Notes: generated from the sequence alone by a model not told the origin. Counted from the first letter of the stretch, positions 34,579-41,880 are shown. The stretch: DNA of 64,000 nucleotides from Mycobacterium sp. Root135 (GCF_001426545.1 NZ_LMEZ01000002.1:26862-90861), one strand, 5' to 3'. Translations and numbers: made by a program.

Positions 34579-35008
34579 TGTAGCAGTCGGGTTTCAATGC
34601 TGACTTTGCTCGGGATTGGTAGCTAGCAGCCAAGATTGGCGCTGCAAGTCTTTAGCGATTTGCGCTGTTGATCGCTGGATCCGGTTCATTAGCGATGGCT
34701 AAACGATGGGTCGAACTGTTGTTAATGGGCCCCTTACGCTCTGCTGCGGTATGCGCCGGATCGGCCCGCAGGTGTGTCGAATAATCCGCCAGCCGCCGGG
34801 GTGGCGGATTGGATCTAAGGCAGCAGTTCGGATTGGGGGGCCGTGCCGTCACCCGGCTGCGGCGCGCCGCGCGCGTGTAACTAGCCGAAGCGAATCGAGC
34901 CGCCCGTCCACTTGGAAGGGCGCTTAAGAGTGTCCCGGATGTCACCTTAATGACCCCAATTCGAATCTAAATGCTTCCTATTGCGTCTTAATCTGGTAGC
35001 TTCGGTGC
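34579..35008. other. Gene-free left end of the island
   Basis: No supportable gene is seen in these 430 bases; stops are frequent in all frames. A CTAAACGATGGGTCG sequence at 34699-34713 recurs with one mismatch at 38700-38714 near the other island end and may be an integrase arm site. Just before the next gene, TAGCTT at 34997-35002 lies 6 nt from the ATG, which is the spacing of a leaderless mycobacterial promoter. This promoter call is inference. Confidence 0.5.
34699..34713. repeat. Candidate arm-type repeat, left copy
   Basis: CTAAACGATGGGTCG matches CTAAACGATGGATCG at 38700-38714 at 14 of 15 positions, in the same orientation. The copies lie 120 nt and 34 nt inside the two attachment repeats. 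Integrase arm binding is a possible role; chance cannot be excluded. Confidence 0.35.
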
Positions 35009-35590
35009 ATGGCTAGCGATCAGATCGTCGCCGCGCTGGAGACCCTGCGCGGCGAGTTCGCCACTGCGAAAGCAAGTGCGGGACGGCTCGAGCAGCAGCT
35101 CGCCGAGGCGAATGCACTGCTCAAGCGCCTAGGCGCCGCTATCCAATCGCTTGAGAAGCTGGTGGTTTCGTCGGCCACGGGGCCAGGTGATCCGTTCGAC
35201 GTCCCCATCAATTTCGACGATGGGCGGGGACTCACTACGGACGAGGATGAGCACGGTGTACCGCGCATCTTTTCTCGCTATTTGCCGCCCGGCGGTCAGC
35301 GTCTCAAGTCGAAGTTGATGGTTTTCGATTTGTTACAGAAGCTCGGCCGACCAGTGACACGTGACGAGCTCCGGCACAGCTTCTTTGAGTTCTACGGACG
35401 CGAGAATCTTGAGCAGTACTGGCAACGGCCGGACAGTGCTTTGAATACGGCGATAGATCGAGCCAGCGCTGATGGGGTCATCTTGGAGACGCAAGCCGAG
35501 AAGGGCCGACCGGCCATGTATTTCACTGGATTTGTTGATTCCGATACGGGCACTCCGGCGATGTATTACGGGGAGGGTGACGATGCCTGA
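35009..35590 (+). CDS. Hypothetical island protein: coiled coil plus winged-helix-like domain
   Basis: The 193-aa protein begins with a heptad-like helix (residues about 5-52: IVAALETLRGEFATAKAS, then GRLEQQLAEANALLKRLGAAI) that should form a coiled coil. After a disordered acidic linker (DEDEHGVPRIFS), a compact domain (about 98-180) reads KLMVFDLLQKLGRPVTRDELRHSF and DSALNTAIDRASADGVI, followed by two beta-like stretches. That pattern resembles a winged helix. The C-terminus is acidic (YYGEGDDA). Codon use is less GC-biased than neighbours. A strong hairpin lies 60 nt downstream. I do not recognise the family; a DNA-binding or replication-control role for the element is inference. Confidence 0.65.
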   Translation: MASDQIVAALETLRGEFATAKASAGRLEQQLAEANALLKRLGAAIQSLEKLVVSSATGPGDPFDVPINFDDGRGLTTDEDEHGVPRIFSRYLPPGGQRLKSKLMVFDLLQKLGRPVTRDELRHSFFEFYGRENLEQYWQRPDSALNTAIDRASADGVILETQAEKGRPAMYFTGFVDSDTGTPAMYYGEGDDA

Positions 35591-35598
35591 ACAGACCT

Positions 35599-35677
35599 AG
35601 GGCTCGGCCTTGAGAGCTGCCCGGACGCGGGTGGCGCGAGCCCTACCGGGGCCGAGCAGGCGTCGACCTGCTCGGCC
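35599..35677. terminator. Two strong hairpins after the coiled-coil gene
   Basis: AGGGCTCG at 35599-35606 pairs with CGAGCCCT at 35637-35644. Then GGCCGAGCAGG at 35650-35660 pairs perfectly with CCTGCTCGGCC at 35667-35677 around a 6-nt loop. No T-tract follows, which is common for actinobacterial terminators. A structured RNA is an alternative reading. Confidence 0.5.
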
Positions 35678-35844
35678 TCGCAGCCTCCGTTGGGAGGTGA
35701 ACGGACACGCAGTCCGCAGGGTAGGCACCCTAAAGTCTCTCGGGCGACGGCCCGGGAGGCAAGCGTCATTTGCCGTAGGAGACACGTGTGTTCTGAAATT
35801 TGGTCTCTATATCCGCAGGAGAGGGGTGCGCTCGCCTACATGGC

Positions 35845-36702
35845 GGCACGGTGAACTCCGCGCGGCCGTTCAGCACGGCGCGACCTCGGCCAATCCCTGC
35901 GACGCCTTGGCGGCTTCGCGCGTGTCGGCGACTGCTGCCGCTTCGAGCGCATACCGCTAACGGCGACATAGGTTCCCGATCTGTGCGCAGCGGTAGACAC
36001 CGCACCGCCCGCCTACCCGGGGTACAGGCTAACGATGTCTTTCTGGCTTACACCGGGCGACGTGCGAACGAGTGCGCGGGCCTGGAGGTACGTGACTTGT
36101 GTTCGCCCACGGCAGGACCGGCGCGCGCTGCTCCGCACAGGGCCGACGCACGAAGGATCCACGCAGGGGGAGTGGGTATCTCGACGCCATGTAGAGCGCA
36201 CGCAGCCGTCGTAGTGTGCCGCTGCCGCCTCGGCTCGCGTTGGCGTGCGCGATTACCTCGAGAAGCATCTTCGCGCCGATGAGCCAACGGCTCCGTTGTG
36301 GCCCGGCAGAACTAGCGCAGGCGGAGACCGCACAACACGCGGCGGACCAACGACAGCCCGGCGCGCGACCGCGCTCGACTGGTCGGAGCCCGTCGACACG
36401 GGCACGTTCTATCGGTGGAGCTACCGCCCTTGTCGCCGCCGGACTGCAAGCTACGCCCCGGCTCGTAACGGGGCGGCGGCGACGCGCGAAGTCTGGGTGG
36501 ACGACGTATGGCACGGCTTCGCCGTCATGCATTTCATGGCCGGCACGCACTTCATGCAGGTGTCGAAAGTAGTTGGGGCACAGCATATTTCCCATGCTTC
36601 TGAAGACGTGCGGGCGACTGTACCCCGGAGGGAGACGGTGGGCGGTCAACCACCTGCCCGAGCCTCCGAGTTTGTAGGCGGCGACGGTATGCAGTTGTTT
36701 CC
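35845..36702 (+). pseudogene. Decayed phage-type tyrosine integrase
   Basis: Pieces of one integrase are spread over the three forward frames. In order they are: HGATSANPCDALAASRV (about 35870-35925), CAAVDTAPPAY, then AYTGRRANECAGLEVRDL (about 36047-36100, box with the first catalytic Arg), SVPLPPRLALA (about 36213), VRDYLEKHLRADEPTAPLW (about 36245), LDWSEPVDTGTFYRW, FAVMHFMAGTHFMQVSK (about 36520) and AVNHLPEPPSL (about 36642). At least four frame changes separate them. The catalytic HxxR box is altered to DDVWHG, and the N-terminal arm-binding part is missing. It is the likely former integrase of this island. Confidence 0.82.
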
Positions 36703-37914
36703 TCAGAAAAGTGGATCCTGGTCGTCGGGAATCTCTTCCGCATAGTCGTCATCGATCGCGTCGTCGTCATTGGAGTGGTCGGAGATCATGCGGATGCGTG
36801 TCGGCTCGACAAGCCAGTTGTAATTGCCTTGCTTTTGGATGATGCCAGACACACGTAGGGGCACGTCACTCCTGTGGGCCTCGATCGCAACCTCGTACTG
36901 CTCCGGGCTTAGGGTCATCCGTACCGTGCGCAAGCGAGGCTGATTGGCAACGTGAAGGCGAACCGTATATTCGCCAATGTTTGCTACGTGCTCAAGCAGG
37001 GTAACTTCGCCAACCAGATTGACAGGCTCCGGTTCCGCAGTAAGACGGAGTGACTCTCCGACTTGCTCAAGCACCAGAGATTCCGTTGCCCCAAAACTGT
37101 ACTCGTAGGCGAACTGAACTAGAGAATCTCGCGAGCCAGCCCGAGAGAACCTTACTGAACCGTCTCCTCGGTTTGAGAGTTCGGCCAGCGCCATGGCCAT
37201 CTCGTAGGAAAATCCCACTGGCACGATCTCTTCGAAAATTGTGGTCCGAGGGTCGGTTCGAAATTCATCGAGTTTTCCGCGGGTTAACGCAACTATCTCT
37301 TCCAGCTTGTCAACGATTTCCGCGCCGCTCCGACTCTCAACATCGATCAACTTTGATGCTTGTGCCGCTTCGCTATTTTCACTGAAGAAGAATCGAGCAT
37401 TGGCCGGGATATACGCGGTGACCACATAACTACCGAGTTCAGACTGGCCCATCAGCGTCGCATCTAGAAGTTTTCGCGCGATGTAGGGAGAGAAGTTTCC
37501 GTAATAGCGCCTGGGCCTCTGCGAAGCTTTGGCAGAAGCGGCGAGAGCATCGTGAGCTACTTCGTGCAGCTTTTGACCGATGTTCCATTGGATCATTCCC
37601 GTGTCCAGGAACGACTCCTTGGACCAGCGAGTGGCATCCAGCGAGGATCGGCGTTGAACTTCCAGCAGTTCGGCAGCCCGCTCGAAGTCGGCACCGTGTT
37701 GGTAGACAAGAGCCTTATAGGCGCGGTCAAGCAACTGGTCGAAGTCTGCTTTATGGGGATCGACCGGCACCAATATGTTCGAGTCAAAATTGGGGTTCGT
37801 CCAGATGTCGTACGGCTGCTCGATTGGACGCGGGGATGGCTCCCAATGGAACTGACGGAGCAGCACATAGATCGACTGCGGATCGTTGGCGCCTGGAAAG
37901 ATCTCCACAGTCAT
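36703..37914 (-). CDS. Uncharacterised partner of DUF4365 protein, OB-like region and SSB-like acidic tail
   Basis: The 403-aa protein starts MTVEIFPGANDPQSIYVLL at ATG 37914, which overlaps the DUF4365 stop (ATGA), so translation is coupled. Residues 1-200 are mixed alpha/beta with RRYYGNFSPYIARKLLDA. A region of roughly 290-380 has alternating beta strands (GEYTVRLHVANQPRLRTVRM, then LRVSGIIQKQGNYNWLVEP) that could be an OB fold. The last 26 residues hold 12 Asp/Glu and no Lys/Arg and end DDQDPLF, which resembles the DDDIPF tip of single-strand DNA-binding proteins. I recognise no named family. Island location and lower GC point to horizontal acquisition. A longer frame to 37953 exists but lacks support. 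Confidence 0.7.
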   Translation of the reverse strand: MTVEIFPGANDPQSIYVLLRQFHWEPSPRPIEQPYDIWTNPNFDSNILVPVDPHKADFDQLLDRAYKALVYQHGADFERAAELLEVQRRSSLDATRWSKESFLDTGMIQWNIGQKLHEVAHDALAASAKASQRPRRYYGNFSPYIARKLLDATLMGQSELGSYVVTAYIPANARFFFSENSEAAQASKLIDVESRSGAEIVDKLEEIVALTRGKLDEFRTDPRTTIFEEIVPVGFSYEMAMALAELSNRGDGSVRFSRAGSRDSLVQFAYEYSFGATESLVLEQVGESLRLTAEPEPVNLVGEVTLLEHVANIGEYTVRLHVANQPRLRTVRMTLSPEQYEVAIEAHRSDVPLRVSGIIQKQGNYNWLVEPTRIRMISDHSNDDDAIDDDYAEEIPDDQDPLF

Positions 37915-38483
37915 GGCTTTTCCCACTGCCCGATGCGCTGCATCATCCGGCACAAAGACAGATCGTCGAATATCTGGCTAGTTGGTGCCCGCACCGTGAT
38001 CGATTGCTGATCAGGATTTTCGATCGGAGGCAAGCCTTGCAAGTTCACCCAATAGGCTCGATGATGCAGCCGCAATGCAGTTTCCCCGGCTTTGACCCAC
38101 TTCTCTTGGTCGTCGGGCATGTGCAAAATCACAACTATCTTGTTTATGGTGAGATCGGTTGCGCGAAAATCGTCATATCGCGAGCGTTTCAATGTGGCTG
38201 TGACGAATTTTCCCTGCTCAATGGGACCTTTGCCGCTCGACTTCATCTGCACTTCGAGGTGAGCAGTATGGTCGCCCATTTTGTGCGCGTCTGCACGATG
38301 GGTGAGGCGGAGGTCCACCCCTTCATCGATCGCTGGTATCCCCGCGATGATGCACCCCGCTGCTGCAGCGACACCGCGGACGTACGCCTCCTGAAACGAC
38401 TCCATCATCTCGTCGATCCGGCTCGGCGACCCCCGGACCACTGGCGGCGTGACGATGCTCCCGCCTCTAGCATCCCCCGCCAT
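37911..38483 (-). CDS. DUF4365 domain protein (PD-(D/E)XK nuclease-like)
   Basis: This 190-aa protein covers the full DUF4365 pattern: a helix ESFQEAYVRGVAAAAGCIIAG-type start (from about residue 29), AIDEGVDLRLTH (about 51-62), LEVQMKSSG (about 75-83), then KRSRYDDFRAT, KIVVILHMPDDQEKWV, HHRAYWVNLQG and the late SQIFDDLSLCRMMQ. D-x-L with downstream Q-x-K fits the restriction-endonuclease-like active-site layout Dx(n)(E/Q)xK, with Asp about 56 and Lys about 80. DUF4365 genes often occur in defence and mobile loci. ATG 38483 lies inside a 14-bp palindrome. It is first in a two-gene operon. A nuclease function is predicted, not shown. Confidence 0.78.
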   Translation of the reverse strand: MAGDARGGSIVTPPVVRGSPSRIDEMMESFQEAYVRGVAAAAGCIIAGIPAIDEGVDLRLTHRADAHKMGDHTAHLEVQMKSSGKGPIEQGKFVTATLKRSRYDDFRATDLTINKIVVILHMPDDQEKWVKAGETALRLHHRAYWVNLQGLPPIENPDQQSITVRAPTSQIFDDLSLCRMMQRIGQWEKP

Positions 38484-38489
38484 GGCGGG
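38476..38489. promoter_or_regulatory. Palindrome over the DUF4365 start codon
   Basis: CCCGCCATGGCGGG is a perfect 14-bp palindrome whose centre lies in the start codon at 38483-38481. It could be an operator, or in mRNA a hairpin that hides the start. Chance in GC-rich DNA remains possible. Confidence 0.4.
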
Positions 38490-38620
38490 AGTCTACTTCT
38501 GCTCGCCATGGGATTGATCCTCTTACGGGCTACCGACAGCGACCCGTCGTCGCATGCCGGGGTAGTGCCGGGGCCAGGTAGCCGACCGACGATCGTCAAA
38601 GCGGTAAGAAGCTGTTGCAA

Positions 38621-38655
38621 GGTGCCCCACCAGGGCTCGAACCGGGGACCTGCGG
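38621..38655 (-). other. tRNA 3'-end-like fragment inside the island
   Basis: Read on the minus strand, this segment holds a canonical T-loop (GGTTCGAGCC) with T-stem arms CCCGG and CCTGG (one mismatch), then TGGGGCACC resembling an acceptor 3' strand. No D-arm or anticodon arm precedes it. It may be an attachment-site relic from a second tRNA gene. It is not a functional tRNA. Confidence 0.4.
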
Positions 38656-38699
38656 AATAAAGTCGCTAGGTGATCGGTGGACGCTGACCCTGTGACGGT

Positions 38700-38714
38700 C
38701 TAAACGATGGATCG
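38700..38714. repeat. Candidate arm-type repeat, right copy
   Basis: CTAAACGATGGATCG is the partner of 34699-34713 (14 of 15 identical, same orientation), 34 nt inside the right attachment repeat. Confidence 0.35.
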
Positions 38715-38748
38715 TTTCATTTAGGCACGTTAAAGACAGCGTCTGACA

Positions 38749-38786
38749 GTGCCCCCGGCATGATTCGAACATGCGACACCGGCTTT
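38749..38786. repeat. Right attachment repeat (within tRNA-Arg)
   Basis: Identical over 38 bp to 34541-34578. It covers the tRNA-Arg 3' half from two bases of the anticodon loop to one base past the discriminator. Integration here leaves the tRNA intact. Confidence 0.9.
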
Positions 38787-38822
38787 AGGAGAGCCGTGCT
38801 CTATCCCCTGAGCTACGGGGGC
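38750..38822 (-). tRNA. tRNA-Arg, anticodon CCT
   Basis: The 73-nt cloverleaf reads GCCCCCG for the 5' acceptor strand, paired with CGGGGGC plus discriminator A at the 3' end. The D-arm is AGCTCAGGGGATAGAGC, and the anticodon stem CGGCT/AGCCG closes the loop CTCCTAA with anticodon CCT at 38789-38787. The T-arm has the loop TTCGAAT. CCA is not encoded. It is the integration target of the island to its 3' side. Confidence 0.95.
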
Positions 38823-38896
38823 GGACCGGATCGCAGCATACCGAAGTCATCGCCAAGTTCGTGTTTCCCCTGGTCATGGAACGGCTACACCACCCC

Positions 38897-39073
38897 ATGA
38901 GCACTTCCAAGAAGGCCAAGAACTCCGTCGACAAGCTGGCGGGCCGCGTCAAGGAGAACTTCGGCGAGATCACCGGCAACGACCGCCTCCGCACCGAGGG
39001 CAAGGTCGACCAGGTGAAGGCTCGCGTGAAGCAGACCGGCGAGCACCTCAAGGACGCACTCCGCGGTCGCTGA
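38897..39073 (+). CDS. CsbD family stress protein
   Basis: The 58-aa protein (MSTSKKAKNSVDKLAGRV, then KENFGEITGNDRLRTEGKVDQ) is a complete CsbD-like protein, with the hallmark G-K-x-KENxGxxTGNxxLxxEGKxxQ pattern and a basic C-terminus. CsbD family members are abundant general-stress proteins of unknown action. Start ATG 38897 is chosen over the upstream ATG at 38861, because the family begins close to the first lysines. It lies 74 nt past the 5' end of tRNA-Arg and ends directly before the convergent LLM gene. Confidence 0.85.
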   Translation: MSTSKKAKNSVDKLAGRVKENFGEITGNDRLRTEGKVDQVKARVKQTGEHLKDALRGR

Positions 39074-39895
39074 TCAGCGAAGCAGCGCGATGACTTTCGC
39101 GAATGCCTCCGCGTGGGGCTGCTGCACGGTGATGTAGGTGACCCCGTACGCGTCGCGGTAGCGGCGGATTTCGTCGGCGATGTCGCCGGGCGAGCCGGCC
39201 AGCACGCCCGGCGTCCGCAACAGTTCCTCGTCGCTGAGCTCCGGCAGGAACCGGCGGGTGATCGACAGGTCGGGCGTCCCGCTGTCGTCGATCGGCATGG
39301 CGGTGATCGCAATGTTGAGCTCGAGGTCCTCGAACCGTTCGCCGGCCGCCCTGCGCACGAACTCGATCCGCTCCGCGAGAGGGTCCCCCTCGGGGCCTTC
39401 CGGATCGCCTCCGGTCAGGCCGATGACGTGAGCCCGCTCCGCGGCGATCGTCAGCACCCGATTCCCATTGCCCGCGATCAAGATCGGGACGTCGGGGGCG
39501 TGCTCACCGATGTACTCCACGACGTGGCGCAGGTGGTCGACCCGCTCTCGCGCACTCGGATACGGGATCTCGGCGGCCTTGAACTCCGCCTCGACGTAGC
39601 CGGTGCCAAGGCCGAGCTCCAGCCGACCGCCGGTGAGGTCGTGCATCGCCATGACGTCGCGCGCCAACAATGCGGGCTTGTAGAACCCGGCGTTCAGCAC
39701 GAACGTGCCCACGTGCAGTTTCTCGGTGGCGGCCGCCGCGGTCATCAACGTCGGGAACGGCGCGGGTGCTCCCAGATGGTCGGGAACGTGCAGGACGTCG
39801 TAGCCCATGTCCTCCGCGCGGTGCGCCCAATCCTGAACCGACGATTGCCGTGGGGCGGCGTGCAGGCCGAACCCGAACCGAAAATCTCGCGCCAT
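39074..39895 (-). CDS. LLM-class F420-dependent oxidoreductase
   Basis: This 273-aa luciferase-like monooxygenase-fold enzyme probably uses coenzyme F420, abundant in mycobacteria. Seen are FRFGFGLHAAPRQSSVQDWA at the N-terminus, VPDHLGAPAPFPTL, LHVGTFVLNAGFYKPALLARDV and ELGLGTGYVEAEF, which together match the TIGR03621-type mycobacterial subgroup. Its length agrees with that group. The start ATG at 39895 gives MARDFRFGF. The substrate is unknown. It is convergent with the CsbD gene. Confidence 0.87.
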   Translation of the reverse strand: MARDFRFGFGLHAAPRQSSVQDWAHRAEDMGYDVLHVPDHLGAPAPFPTLMTAAAATEKLHVGTFVLNAGFYKPALLARDVMAMHDLTGGRLELGLGTGYVEAEFKAAEIPYPSARERVDHLRHVVEYIGEHAPDVPILIAGNGNRVLTIAAERAHVIGLTGGDPEGPEGDPLAERIEFVRRAAGERFEDLELNIAITAMPIDDSGTPDLSITRRFLPELSDEELLRTPGVLAGSPGDIADEIRRYRDAYGVTYITVQQPHAEAFAKVIALLR

Positions 39896-40031
39896 GACCC
39901 GAGCCTAGATGTCGGTTCGACAACGGATGTTTGACCCCGCGGACGGCGGGGCAATTGAATTCTCAAGCCGCGCACTCACCTCGCGCGGCAGTAGGAGTGA
40001 CACCCTGATCCGGCCCGTTGTGAACGATCCG

Positions 40032-41147
40032 ATGGGCCGGATCAACACTCCCGAACCCCCGACCTACGGCGTCGAAGAAGAGTTCCTGCTCGTCGACCCC
40101 AACACTGGGGAGCCCGCGCCGCTCAACACCGCCGTCGCCGAGCACGCCAAGCACCAAGGCGTCGACCTCGAACTCGAGTTGACCAGCTGCCAGGTCGAGA
40201 CGACGTCCGAGGTGGCGAGCTCCAGCGCCGACCTTCGAGCTGAGCTCATCCGGCTTCGCCGCGTCGCCTCCCAGGCTGCCGAGGAGGCGGGCGCCCGTCT
40301 GCTCGCCGTCGCCTTGCCCCCGACGCTGCCGCAGCACTTTCCCGTCACCGACAAGCCGCGCTACGCCCACATTGCCGAGCGGTTCGGGATGATCGCCCAC
40401 GAACAGGGCATCTCGGGTTGTCACGTGCACGTCGCGGTCACCGACCGTGACGAGGCCGTGCAGGTCAGCAACCGGTTACGCCCCTGGCTGCCGCTGCTTC
40501 TCGCGCTGACCGCCAACTCGGCGGTGTACCGCAACGCCGACACCGGGCATGCGAGCTGGCGCAGCGTGCTGTGGGCGCGCTGGCCCAGCGCGGGTCCGCC
40601 GCCCCACTTCGACTCCGCCGACGAGTACGACGCCGCCGTTCAGGAGATGCTCGCGTCGGGCGCGATGCTCGACGACGGCATGGTCTATTGGGACGTCCGC
40701 CCGTCGGCCAACTTCCCGACCGTCGAGGTTCGGGTCGCCGACGTCCCTGCCACCGTCGCCGACACGGTCCTGTTCGCCACCCTGGTCAGGGCGCTGGTCA
40801 TGACCGTCATCGCCGAGGGGGAGCGCGGCGAGCCGGTGGCACCCATCGCAGCGCATGTCCTCAAGGCGGCCTACTGGACGGCCGCCCGCTACGGACTCGA
40901 CGGCCAGCTCGTCGACCTGCCGGGCGATCGCGCCCTCCGTCCTGCCGCTGAGCTGTTGCACGCCTTGGTCGACCGGCTCGAGCCGGCGCTGACCGTGCTC
41001 GGCGACCACGACATGGTGCGCACGGAGGTCGACCGCGTGCTGACCACCGGCAACGGCGCCATGCGGCAGCAGCGCGCATGGCGACGCCGCGAGGACGTGT
41101 CCGACGTCGTCGACGAGGTGGCAGCCGCCACCGTGGAGGGGCTGTGA
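40032..41147 (+). CDS. YbdK-type carboxylate-amine ligase (GCS2 family)
   Basis: This 371-aa ATP-grasp-like glutamate-cysteine-ligase-2 family protein shows YGVEEEFLLVDPNTGEP (the GVEEEF metal/ATP motif at about residue 12), GCHVHVAVTDRDEAVQ, and DVRPSANFPTVEVRVADVPAT, all diagnostic of YbdK-like enzymes. They have weak glutamate-cysteine ligase activity; the true amine and acid substrates are unknown. Length matches the family (about 370 aa). ATG 40032 is used; GTG 40020 is an alternative and no clear RBS decides. It is convergent with rskA, one base apart. Confidence 0.85.
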   Translation: MGRINTPEPPTYGVEEEFLLVDPNTGEPAPLNTAVAEHAKHQGVDLELELTSCQVETTSEVASSSADLRAELIRLRRVASQAAEEAGARLLAVALPPTLPQHFPVTDKPRYAHIAERFGMIAHEQGISGCHVHVAVTDRDEAVQVSNRLRPWLPLLLALTANSAVYRNADTGHASWRSVLWARWPSAGPPPHFDSADEYDAAVQEMLASGAMLDDGMVYWDVRPSANFPTVEVRVADVPATVADTVLFATLVRALVMTVIAEGERGEPVAPIAAHVLKAAYWTAARYGLDGQLVDLPGDRALRPAAELLHALVDRLEPALTVLGDHDMVRTEVDRVLTTGNGAMRQQRAWRRREDVSDVVDEVAAATVEGL

Positions 41148-41148
41148 G

Positions 41149-41880
41149 TCAGGCGAGCGGAAGCTCGGCGAACGCCGGGGTCGTCGGCGCCGACGAGCCG
41201 CCGCTGGGCTCCACAGTGAAGGCGAGAGTCGTCGACCCGTCCAAGTCCGGAAGCACCGCGGTGGTCGACGGGGCGACGGCCGCGGAGTCCATGGTGCCCG
41301 CCGACTCAGGACCTTTCGCGCCGACCAACCACATTTGGTAGACGGTGCCCGGCGCTGGGGGTTCGACGTTGTTCATCACCAACACCGCCGCGTTGCGTTC
41401 GCGGGAGAACACCACGGTGGCGGTACCTCCGGTCGGGATCGCACCTGAGACGGTCCTGACGTCCTTGGCCGCAAAGATCTGTTCTGCCGCAGAGGGTTTC
41501 GGCTCAGGCCGCACCGCGATACCGACGCCGACCGCACCAAGCCCGATGGCCACCGCTGCGGCAGCGGCGAGCGCGGCGGCGCGCCAACGCGTCGACTGCG
41601 GGCGCATCTCGATGACCCGCGCCTCGCCGCCCACGGCGGCGAGCAGGCGTTCGCGCAGCTGGCTTGGTGGCTCCTGCGCCGTCGACGCAGACATCTTCGC
41701 CATGGTCTCTCGTACCGCTCGAACCTCGTCGGCGAAGGCGATGGCAACGGGCGGCGGAACGTGGGTCAGTTGTCGGTCGATGTCGTCGAGCTCGGTCTGC
41801 GGCATCGCGTGCAGCGCGTACGGCGTGGCAAGGACGAGCAGGTCGTTCGACGAGAAGTCAACGTCGTGTGGTTCGGTCAC
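41149..41880 (-). CDS. rskA: Anti-sigma-K factor RskA
   Basis: This 243-aa single-pass membrane anti-sigma factor has a cytosolic anti-sigma domain with [21 protein letters not shown] at the start, a TM helix at about residues 100-122 ([20 protein letters not shown]), and an extracytoplasmic domain with [20 protein letters not shown] and [20 protein letters not shown]. These match M. tuberculosis RskA closely. GTG 41880 overlaps the sigK stop (GTGA). Known mechanism: redox-sensitive RskA holds SigK until regulated intramembrane proteolysis releases it. Confidence 0.94.
   Translation of the reverse strand: MTEPHDVDFSSNDLLVLATPYALHAMPQTELDDIDRQLTHVPPPVAIAFADEVRAVRETMAKMSASTAQEPPSQLRERLLAAVGGEARVIEMRPQSTRWRAAALAAAAAVAIGLGAVGVGIAVRPEPKPSAAEQIFAAKDVRTVSGAIPTGGTATVVFSRERNAAVLVMNNVEPPAPGTVYQMWLVGAKGPESAGTMDSAAVAPSTTAVLPDLDGSTTLAFTVEPSGGSSAPTTPAFAELPLA

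Larger units (their letters stand above)
34541..38786. mobile_element. Genomic island of about 4.2 kb integrated at tRNA-Arg(CCT)
   Basis: The island is bounded by an identical 38-bp direct repeat (34541-34578 and 38749-38786). The right copy is the 3' half of an intact tRNA-Arg gene and the left copy is an isolated fragment, the classic outcome of tyrosine-integrase insertion at a tRNA 3' end. Within it lie a frameshifted integrase remnant, a coiled-coil protein gene and a two-gene DUF4365 operon. Base composition is visibly less GC-rich than the flanks, especially 36.7-38.3 kb, and AGA/TTT-type codons are more frequent. The element is probably no longer self-mobile because the integrase is broken. 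Confidence 0.88.

Noticed and set aside
34541..34614. Second tRNA-Arg gene
   Set aside because: Only the 3' half matches; the anticodon and 5' half are absent, so it is an att duplicate.
33770..34633. N-terminal extension of the CocE-type hydrolase to 855 aa
   Set aside because: The extension is antisense to the TetR gene and crosses the tandem operators; GTG 33769 has AGGAGG upstream.
35610..35960. 116-aa open frame as a gene
   Set aside because: Only its end resembles integrase (HGATSANPCD); the start covers the hairpin region. No independent support.
36245..36745. 166-aa open frame as an intact gene
   Set aside because: It contains integrase motifs (VRDYLEKH, FAVMHFMAGTHFMQVSK) but lacks the rest of the protein, which is in other frames; annotated as part of the pseudogene.
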